Positions 1-5,277 of a stretch of 8,854 nucleotides of DNA are shown here, in pieces; position 1 is the first letter of the stretch; each line of letters starts with the position of its first letter. The translations under genes and the position numbers were made by a program. The notes beneath the pieces were generated by a model. It saw nothing but the letters and a program-made list of their open reading frames with translations, had not been told where the DNA came from and did not search any database. The stretch is taken from assembly GCA_029938185.1 (NCBI GenBank), contig JAOZVK010000222.1, forward strand, positions 1 through 8,854, written 5' to 3'. This DNA comes from Bacteroidales bacterium (GTDB lineage: Bacteria; Bacteroidota; Bacteroidia; Bacteroidales; JAOZVK01).

Positions 1-15
1 AAATACCGTTTATTA

Positions 16-60
16 TATATCTTGCGTAAGCAACATTAAATAGGTCGAAGACCTAATGTT
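16..60 (+). repeat. GTAAGC-hairpin repeat, copy A
   Basis: This is one copy of a dispersed element of about 40 bp. A head TTGC-GTAA-GCAA (23-34) can fold as a 4-bp stem with a GTAA loop. A 15-nt hairpin TAGGTC-GAA-GACCTA follows at 41-55. In this copy AACATT (32-37) can also pair with AATGTT (55-60), leaving a small bulge, which gives a longer stem-loop ending just before the stop codon of the minus-strand pseudo-ATPase at 62. Over 40 aligned bases it matches copy B at 35 positions, and over 31 bases it matches copy D at 29. It could act as an RNA hairpin or terminator at the gene end, but no T-run follows on the minus strand. Confidence 0.75.
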
Positions 61-61
61 T

Positions 62-1549
62 TCACTTAATAAATCGTGTTCTATTAATTAAAAAATTTAT
101 TATAAAATTAAATAATATAAAAATTCCGATAGATAGTTTAATATCAATATAGTTTAAAACGATCAATACAATAAACACCAAATTATATAAATAGATTATT
201 TGGTGTATATTTTTGATATTTTGTTTTATATTATTGGCAATACCAATGAGTTGAGCAACTTTTATCAAATCATTGTCTCCAATTGTAATATTGTTATCGG
301 AATTGCTTTTTATATTTATCAAAAACGATATATCTGCATTATCTTTTTGCTCCTCAATATTTGATATTAAAGCAGTTGGTGCTTTGGTGTTTAGTTGTTT
401 TATTATGCTATTTTGCTGTTTTATAGTAAGATTAGCATATAATTTATCAAACTTTAGTTCGAGAACAGCATCTTCACAAACATTTTCGCTTTCATCGCTA
501 ATAAGAACTGTATTTCCTAAATAGTTTAATTTTCTAACAAAATCATTTGTTTTTTTAACAATAGTATCGTCTATTTGTATTTTAGCAAGAAACAATTTGT
601 TTTTTATTAAATATAATGTAACACCTTCGCTAAAATCCATATTTTGAGTACTATAAGTATATGATAATTCATAAAAATCACCACGATTATCTTTTACTTT
701 AATATGGTTTTCATCTTTTTCGATAATACTAAACTCATAAGTCTGGCTATTTATAATCTTAGCTTTAAAAACTTCAGAGTATTCAGGTTTCCAGCTTTTA
801 GACAATTCATATGACAAATTCATTACTGTATTTTCTCCGATAGTGTGACGATGCTCAAACTTGTTTCTTCTAAAATTACCATCAGTTATAATTCCTTTTT
901 TTTGTATTACAAATGTTCTTATATTTGATAACTTATCAACAAATTCCATCGAATTTATTCCCATCGAACTAATACTAATATTTTTCAAAATATTTGCTTC
1001 GAGTCTTGCAATCAGATTTTTATCAAAGGAGGGGGATATTACAAATGCTAATGCAATCGCATTTATTAAATAGATAATTTGAAAACCATATACATTTGTG
1101 TTTACAAAATAATATACAATTGGGACAAGTATATTAAATATTAATAAAAAAATATTTTTTTTATATAAAATACTATATGATTTTCTGTATTCAATGAGTA
1201 GAGTAGGGGAGGGGAATAAGTAGTAACTCAATAGTATTGATGAAACTACCACAATATCAATGAATAAACCATATTTGTTTTCAGTAAATTCTACAATACT
1301 AAACACCTGAAGTATTGATATTGTTAGAAAAGTTGATACCGAAACCAAAAAAATAAAAGTTTTTGTAAAGTTTCGTTTTTTAATATTCGATATTAAATTC
1401 CTTATAATATTAAATAGCAATGAGCCAATAATAAAAGCACTTGTAAACAAAAATAAATACTCATATTTGCTTAATCGCTCAACTTTTATACTTAATATAA
1501 AAAGAAGTATAAAAATGATATTGATAATTTTGTATATTTTTTTTTTCAT
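62..1549 (-). CDS. Degenerate P1B-type (heavy-metal) ATPase homologue, probable pseudoenzyme
   Basis: This 495-residue integral membrane protein has hydrophobic segments at about 7-22, 30-50, 63-84, 94-113, 132-149 and 155-172, a soluble region at about 175-450, and two more helices at 452-469 and 473-489. That is the eight-helix plan of P1B metal pumps. The soluble part aligns by eye with their P and N domains. FVIQKKGIITDGNF (213-226) sits where VVFDKTGTLTEGKF belongs, IDDTI (326-330) where the xxDPI segment belongs, YANLTIKQQNSIIKQL (371-386) where the PEDK segment belongs, and DLIKVAQ...IKQNI...YN (427-456) matches the stretch leading into the seventh helix. The phosphorylated Asp is Gln216, the metal motif CPC is SPS (172-174), TGD is SDE (351-353) and GDGxND is missing. 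The actuator domain between helices 4 and 5 is reduced to about 17 residues, and there is no N-terminal metal-binding domain. ATP-driven transport is therefore not expected. The frame is open throughout, so a retained non-catalytic role is likelier than recent decay. The start is the ATG before a run of nine A residues. The family assignment rests on eye alignment. Confidence 0.65.
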   Translation of the reverse strand: MKKKIYKIINIIFILLFILSIKVERLSKYEYLFLFTSAFIIGSLLFNIIRNLISNIKKRNFTKTFIFLVSVSTFLTISILQVFSIVEFTENKYGLFIDIVVVSSILLSYYLFPSPTLLIEYRKSYSILYKKNIFLLIFNILVPIVYYFVNTNVYGFQIIYLINAIALAFVISPSFDKNLIARLEANILKNISISSMGINSMEFVDKLSNIRTFVIQKKGIITDGNFRRNKFEHRHTIGENTVMNLSYELSKSWKPEYSEVFKAKIINSQTYEFSIIEKDENHIKVKDNRGDFYELSYTYSTQNMDFSEGVTLYLIKNKLFLAKIQIDDTIVKKTNDFVRKLNYLGNTVLISDESENVCEDAVLELKFDKLYANLTIKQQNSIIKQLNTKAPTALISNIEEQKDNADISFLINIKSNSDNNITIGDNDLIKVAQLIGIANNIKQNIKNIHQIIYLYNLVFIVLIVLNYIDIKLSIGIFILFNFIINFLINRTRFIK

Positions 1550-1564
1550 TCCGAAATAATTATT

Positions 1565-1579
1565 TAGGTCAAAGACCTA
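1565..1579. repeat. Solo 15-nt hairpin TAGGTC-AAA-GACCTA
   Basis: A perfect 6-bp stem closes a 3-nt AAA loop. It is the same stem as the hairpin of copy A but has no GTAAGC head. It lies 15 bp upstream of the start codon of the minus-strand pseudo-ATPase, inside its presumed leader. Confidence 0.6.
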
Positions 1580-1585
1580 TTTTAG

Positions 1586-1606
1586 TAATTGACAATTGAT
1601 AATTTT
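1586..1606. repeat. Short 7-bp-period repeat (TAATTGA / CAATTGA / TAATTTT)
   Basis: Three degenerate units of 7 bp lie between the pseudo-ATPase and the acyl-CoA reductase. The period and the AATT core are like those of the larger arrays beside recQ. With only three units in AT-rich DNA this may be chance. Confidence 0.3.
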
Positions 1607-1632
1607 GCTTTCGCCTGAATTACAGTTAATTG

Positions 1633-1672
1633 TATATCATGCGTAAGCGTCATTAAAAAGGTCGAAGACCTT
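1633..1672 (+). repeat. GTAAGC-hairpin repeat, copy B
   Basis: This copy matches copy A at 35 of 40 positions. The hairpin is AAGGTC-GAA-GACCTT (1658-1672). Its outermost pair is A-T where copy A has T-A, a compensatory change that keeps the stem. In the head, the outer stem pair GCAA of copy A becomes GCGT opposite ATGC, which still pairs with one G-U wobble as RNA. The hairpin overlaps the first two bases of the acyl-CoA reductase stop codon complement (1671-1673). Confidence 0.75.
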
Positions 1673-2714
1673 AAAGTGGATTTAAAAAACTAATAGTATC
1701 TACATTGTCAGCGTAATCCCAAAGTTTGGGCTTTTGAGTTTCGCCAAAACCAACACATTGTTCATTATAATTAGTCTTGCTGACAATACATTGTATTTTA
1801 TCACTATCAAAATTTAATCTTGATATTACATTATTTATATCGCTATAATATTCGTAGTTTATAACAGCTATTGGCGAAACAATACCAATATCGTTTTTGA
1901 AAAGTACAAAACCATTTTCAAAAACATCAATCAAATTCATAAGATAAATTGCTCTGTTGTAATCATAATTATTTGAATATTTGTTATGAGTATTTAACCA
2001 CAGATAATGAAACAAAGCTTTAAAAATATTGTTTAAATCGTAACCTTCGGGAATAAAAATTTTCGATACATTTCGGCAACCTAAACCAAAATACATAAAA
2101 ATATCATCAGCCAAAAGTTTAAGTTCTGCTTCGGTTTCATTGCCATTAATAATAGCTACTGAGTTTCTGTTTTTTCGGATAATATGTGGATATTTACTAA
2201 AATAATAATCGAAATATCGCGACGAATTATTGCTGCCTGTTGCAATAATTGCATCAAAATTCTCTAATTTATCTTTAAAAAAAATCTTATTTTCAAATTC
2301 CTTATTTATATCCGTAAGTATTTTAGCTATTTGAGGCAAAAGTAAATTATCTTTTGATGATAGTTTTCCGATGTAAGTATGCCCCGATATAAGAACCGAA
2401 ATCATATCGTGAAGTCCAACAGCTGGTATGTTTCCAGCAGAAATAACTCCAATTCTTTTTGCCTTATTTTCATTTATTTTATATGGTTTTAACCATTTTT
2501 CAATATTTTCTTGTGTAAGTATATTCGCAAAAGCACTTAGAGTAAATAGTATATTTTTTTCTATAAACCACTTATTTTTTATATAAGATTTTTTTATAGT
2601 TAAAGCTAAACTGTTGTTAGTATTTCTGGGTATACCTTTATTATTTTCTTCTAAAAAAGCTTTTATAAAGTTACCAAATTTTACAAAAGTTTCAATTCTT
2701 TTTTCTAATACCAT
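1671..2714 (-). CDS. LuxC-like acyl-CoA reductase
   Basis: This 347-residue protein belongs to the LuxC-type acyl-CoA reductase family, which is related to aldehyde dehydrogenases. Members reduce a fatty acyl-CoA to an aldehyde with NAD(P)H through an acyl-cysteine intermediate. Visible marks are the motif GNIPAVGLHDM (94-104), the cofactor-binding stretch ATGSNNSSRYFDYYF (158-172), the catalytic cysteine Cys213 in GLGCRNVSKIF (210-220), and the conserved C-terminal block GFGETQKPKLWDY (322-334). No signal peptide or membrane segment is seen, so it should be cytosolic. There are no luxD, luxE or luciferase genes nearby, so bioluminescence is not implied. Bacteroidota commonly carry such a gene, and its physiological substrate is not known to me. 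It lies 65 bp downstream of the prenyltransferase on the same strand and may be co-transcribed with it. Its stop codon overlaps a hairpin repeat. Confidence 0.9.
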   Translation of the reverse strand: MVLEKRIETFVKFGNFIKAFLEENNKGIPRNTNNSLALTIKKSYIKNKWFIEKNILFTLSAFANILTQENIEKWLKPYKINENKAKRIGVISAGNIPAVGLHDMISVLISGHTYIGKLSSKDNLLLPQIAKILTDINKEFENKIFFKDKLENFDAIIATGSNNSSRYFDYYFSKYPHIIRKNRNSVAIINGNETEAELKLLADDIFMYFGLGCRNVSKIFIPEGYDLNNIFKALFHYLWLNTHNKYSNNYDYNRAIYLMNLIDVFENGFVLFKNDIGIVSPIAVINYEYYSDINNVISRLNFDSDKIQCIVSKTNYNEQCVGFGETQKPKLWDYADNVDTISFLNPL

Positions 2715-2730
2715 AAAAATAAATTATTTA

Positions 2731-2781
2731 GATGTAAGCAATATAAAAAGACTCAAAGAGCCAAAAAGTCTTGAAAAGACT
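2731..2781 (+). repeat. GTAAGC-hairpin repeat, diverged copy C with second hairpin
   Basis: A diverged copy starts GATGTAAGCAATAT and continues into an imperfect hairpin around CTC-AAA-GAG (2752-2760). A perfect 15-nt hairpin AGTCTT-GAA-AAGACT follows at 2767-2781. The second hairpin shares the 6-bp stem and GAA loop of the others but has a different stem sequence, and it overlaps the stop codon of the prenyltransferase (2780-2782). The copy fills most of the 65-bp gap to the acyl-CoA reductase. Confidence 0.55.
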
Positions 2782-3655
2782 AAAGATATAAAGATGAAAT
2801 AGTAAAAGCTGCAAACACAATACTTGCTAAACCATTGGTTGTAAAAAATGCTAAATTTACCCTACTCAAATCATTAGCTTTTACAATAGTATGCTGATAT
2901 AGCAAAGAACCAATAAAAAAAACCGCACCAACCCAGTACCAAACACCTAAACTAAAATGCGCTTCCAAACCAGCCCACAAAACAAAAATTGCAGCTAATA
3001 AATGTGAAACTGATGATAAAAGTAAAGCATTTTTTTTGCCAATATAAGCAGGTATTGATTTTAGCTTTTCTGACTTATCAAACTCTTCGTCTTGCAAAGA
3101 ATATATTATATCGAAACCACTTGTCCAAAACAAAACTGTTAAAGAAAAGAGAATCGGTAAAAATGCAAACTCACCTGTAACTGAAAGGTATGCACCAATT
3201 GGCGACAAAGATAAGCCAAGTCCCAAAATAAAATGACATAATGATGTGAATTTTTTAGTATAACTATATCCCAAAATTACAATCAATGCAACCGGAGATA
3301 AGAAAAAAACAAGCCTATTTATAAACCATGTTGTTACAACAAACAACAAAACATTAATAATTATAAATGCCAAAGCCGACTTTACTTTTATATCACCAGC
3401 AGGTATTTCTCTTATTGCTGTTCTTGGGTTTTTTTTGTCAATTACTCTATCAATATATCTATTAAATCCCATTGCCGCATTTCTTGCAAATACCATACAT
3501 AAGACTATAAATAACAATATTTTCCAACTACTATTATCAAATGTAAAATTGCTTGTTTTTATTGCTATAAAAAAACCTATTAAAGCAAAAGGCATTGCAA
3601 AAATAGTATGACTAAATTTTACTAATGATAGATATTTTTTTATTTCTTTATTCAT
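2780..3655 (-). CDS. UbiA-family polyprenyltransferase, probably for menaquinone synthesis (MqnP-like)
   Basis: This 291-residue integral membrane enzyme is of the UbiA superfamily, which transfers a polyprenyl chain from its diphosphate to an aromatic acceptor. The first Mg-diphosphate motif is NRYIDRVID (65-73, the NxxxDxxxD pattern) and the second is DIIYSLQDEEFDKSEKLKSIP (in 182-202, with Asp189 and Asp193). Hydrophobic stretches across the protein fit the usual eight or nine helices. The YSLQDEEFD wording is typical of the group annotated as putative 4-hydroxybenzoate polyprenyltransferase. In many bacteria that lack ubiquinone this group acts in the futalosine menaquinone route (MqnP). 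That role is inferred, because no other mqn or men gene is in the window. The length is normal for the family. It is the first gene of a possible minus-strand operon, diverging from porV. Confidence 0.9.
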   Translation of the reverse strand: MNKEIKKYLSLVKFSHTIFAMPFALIGFFIAIKTSNFTFDNSSWKILLFIVLCMVFARNAAMGFNRYIDRVIDKKNPRTAIREIPAGDIKVKSALAFIIINVLLFVVTTWFINRLVFFLSPVALIVILGYSYTKKFTSLCHFILGLGLSLSPIGAYLSVTGEFAFLPILFSLTVLFWTSGFDIIYSLQDEEFDKSEKLKSIPAYIGKKNALLLSSVSHLLAAIFVLWAGLEAHFSLGVWYWVGAVFFIGSLLYQHTIVKANDLSRVNLAFFTTNGLASIVFAAFTISSLYL

Positions 3656-3680
3656 ATTTTGATTTAATTTTGTGTAATTT

Positions 3681-3732
3681 GGCTCTTCGAGCCTTTTTAA
3701 GGTCTTCGACCTATTTAATGTGGCTTACGTGT
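3681..3732 (-). repeat. GTAAGC-hairpin repeat, copy D with second hairpin
   Basis: On the minus strand 3700-3730 matches copy A at 29 of 31 positions, including the full AGGTC-GAA-GACCT hairpin. A second hairpin GGCTC-GAA-GAGCC (3681-3693) follows, as in copy C. Unlike the other copies it lies upstream of a gene, 26-77 bp before the prenyltransferase start and in the sense direction, so it would be in the leader transcript if the promoter is further upstream. Confidence 0.75.
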
Positions 3733-3858
3733 TTTGGCTACTAGTCAGAAGTAGACATTTGTATGGACACTAATTATTAACATACCTGATCAAAGACTTT
3801 TATTAATAAATTATCACAAAATTAAGTAATATTTTACAATATTTAAATATTATTTTGA

Positions 3859-3876
3859 TAATAGCAATAATAGCAA
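3859..3876. repeat. Two direct copies of TAATAGCAA
   Basis: Two exact tandem 9-bp units are followed by a further TAAT. They sit 7 bp upstream of the TACGTTTG box in front of porV. They may be a regulator site or simple sequence; nothing decides between the two. Confidence 0.4.
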
Positions 3877-3882
3877 TAATTA

Positions 3883-3890
3883 TACGTTTG
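3883..3890 (+). promoter_or_regulatory. Possible Bacteroidota -7 promoter element for porV
   Basis: TACGTTTG matches the Bacteroidota sigma-ABfr -7 consensus TAnnTTTG. A start about 5-10 bp downstream would give a leader of about 60 nt before the porV ATG. The best -33-like TTTG (3854-3857) is about 25 bp upstream, wider than the usual 19-21, so the match is only partial. Confidence 0.4.
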
Positions 3891-3958
3891 GTGCGTTCAA
3901 ATGTTATAAAGCACAAATATTACAAAAATCAAATTTAATAATTTTATAATAATTTTAG

Positions 3959-5164
3959 ATGAAAAAAAATAATACCCTAAAAGTACTATTGTATAGTTTT
4001 TTAATAGTTTTTTTTGTACAACAAAATATTAATTCGCAAATCCATATCGGAGATTTAAGTGGTGGAGTAAATACAATAACAACAGCTGTTCCATTTTTAG
4101 CTATAACACCCGATTCAAGAGCAGGCGGAATGGGAGATGTAGGAATTGCAACAAAAGCTGATGCAAATTCAATGCACTGGAATCCTGCAAAATATTCCTT
4201 TGTAGATGAACAATTTGGTTTGTCAATATCATACACACCTTGGCTACGAGCATTAATTGGAGATATTTCATTATCGTATTTATCAGGATTTATGCGTTTA
4301 AATAGAAGAAATGTTGTTGCTGTTTCTATGAGATACTTCTCTCTGGGTAATATAACATTTACGGATTTTACAGGTACAACTTTACGAGACTTTAACCCAA
4401 ATGAATTTTCGGTTGATGTTGCTTATTCTTTATTATTGTCAAAAAAAATATCAGGGGCAATAGCTGTACGTTACATTTACTCAAATCTTACTGGAGGTAT
4501 GACTTCGGGAGCAGGTACTGAAACTCACCCAGGGAATGCTGTTGCTGGAGATATTTCTTTTTTTTATATAAGTCCTTTGACAATAATGTCTAAAAAATCA
4601 AAAATTTCTGCTGGAATAAACTTTTCAAATATTGGTAGCAAAATATCATATACTGATGCTTCACAGGCAAATTTTTTACCAATGAATTTAGGAATAGGTA
4701 CAGCTCTTGAAATGGATATTAATGATTTTAATTCTATTACATTAGCTCTTGATTTTAATAAATTGCTTGTACCAACACCTCCAATTTATGATGGTCAAGG
4801 TAAAGAACCCGAAAATATTATAGAAGGCAAAAACCCCAATGTATCTGTTCCTGCAGCAATTGGACAATCGTTTAATGATGCTCCAGGTGGATTCAAAGAA
4901 GAATTACATGAAATAACTACCTCAATTGGTTTAGAATATTGGTATGCCAAAAAATTTGCAATAAGAACTGGCTATTTTGTTGAACATGAAACAAAAGGAA
5001 ATAGGAAGTTTTTTACTATTGGTTTGGGACTTAAACTAAATGTTTTCTCTCTTGATTTTGCATATCTAATGCCTATCCAACAACACAACCCACTTGAAAA
5101 TACAATTAGACTTTCTTTATCTTTTAATTTTTTAAGCTCAAAAGATAAATTACCAAAATGGTAA
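3959..5164 (+). CDS. porV: Type IX secretion system outer-membrane protein PorV (LptO)
   Basis: This is a 401-residue outer-membrane beta-barrel of the FadL-like PorV family. PorV is the shuttle subunit of the type IX attachment complex: it binds the C-terminal sorting domain of cargo leaving the translocon and delivers it to the PorU sortase at the cell surface. A signal peptide covers about residues 1-26 (basic MKKNN start, hydrophobic core LLYSFLIVFFV, probable cut near NINS/Q). The mature N-terminus carries the family signature VNTITTAVPFL (38-48), DSRAGGMGDVG (52-62) and ANSMHWNPAKYSF (69-81). Alternating amphipathic strands run to a C-terminal LSLSFNF (385-391), as expected of a barrel end. 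The length is near that of Porphyromonas gingivalis PorV. The start is the only ATG in front of the signal peptide, and no clear Shine-Dalgarno is present. porU, often the neighbour of porV, is not adjacent here. Confidence 0.93.
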   Translation: MKKNNTLKVLLYSFLIVFFVQQNINSQIHIGDLSGGVNTITTAVPFLAITPDSRAGGMGDVGIATKADANSMHWNPAKYSFVDEQFGLSISYTPWLRALIGDISLSYLSGFMRLNRRNVVAVSMRYFSLGNITFTDFTGTTLRDFNPNEFSVDVAYSLLLSKKISGAIAVRYIYSNLTGGMTSGAGTETHPGNAVAGDISFFYISPLTIMSKKSKISAGINFSNIGSKISYTDASQANFLPMNLGIGTALEMDINDFNSITLALDFNKLLVPTPPIYDGQGKEPENIIEGKNPNVSVPAAIGQSFNDAPGGFKEELHEITTSIGLEYWYAKKFAIRTGYFVEHETKGNRKFFTIGLGLKLNVFSLDFAYLMPIQQHNPLENTIRLSLSFNFLSSKDKLPKW

Positions 5165-5170
5165 GATTAG

Positions 5171-5219
5171 GAATTACGAATTATGAATTATGAATTACGA
5201 ATTATGAATTATGAATTGG
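5171..5219 (+). repeat. 7-bp tandem array, recQ upstream side
   Basis: Seven units of 7 bp run in the order GAATTAC, GAATTAT, GAATTAT, GAATTAC, GAATTAT, GAATTAT, GAATTGG, so the first six repeat a 21-bp triplet of units. The array begins 6 bp after the porV stop codon. The terminal GAATTGG unit faces recQ and has an exact inverted partner downstream of that gene. Confidence 0.85.
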
Positions 5220-5277
5220 TTTACACCTAATATAAAGTATCTTACATAAAATAAATATAACATAATAATAAATAAGC

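Larger units (their letters stand above)
3656..3958. other. Divergent intergenic region between the prenyltransferase and porV
   Basis: This 303-bp region must hold promoters for both flanking genes. It contains repeat copy D, a small inverted repeat CTACT-N7-AGTAG (3738-3754), a 9-bp direct repeat (3859-3876) and a TACGTTTG box (3883-3890). I see no open frame of useful length, no tRNA and no convincing prenyltransferase promoter. CAAATTTA (3930-3937) and CAAAATTA (3817-3824) read as TAnnTTTG on the minus strand but are far from that gene and lack a clear upstream partner. Confidence 0.6.

Noticed and set aside
266..280. GDND at residues 424-427 of the pseudo-ATPase as a surviving GDGxND hinge motif
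   Set aside because: It lies after the ADIS segment that aligns with the residues following the hinge, and it fits the later D-L-x-x-V-x-x-A stretch before helix 7. The spacing is wrong for the hinge.
1671..2714. LuxC homology as evidence of a bioluminescence operon
   Set aside because: No luxAB, luxD or luxE gene is present, and LuxC-like reductases occur widely in non-luminous Bacteroidota.
3733..3800. Less AT-rich stretch with a CTACT-N7-AGTAG inverted repeat as an insertion-sequence remnant
   Set aside because: There is no transposase fragment, no matching terminal repeat and no target duplication to support it.
3817..3937. CAAAATTA and CAAATTTA as minus-strand -7 boxes for the prenyltransferase
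   Set aside because: They lie 160-280 bp from the gene with no -33 partner at the right distance, and such words are frequent in AT-rich DNA.
3955..4236. Minus-strand open frame of 93 codons over the porV start
   Set aside because: It is antisense to the conserved PorV signature and has no recognisable family features.
5171..5219. 7-bp array as an integron or CRISPR-like structure
   Set aside because: The units are too short and have no spacers or recombination-site architecture; it is a simple tandem repeat.
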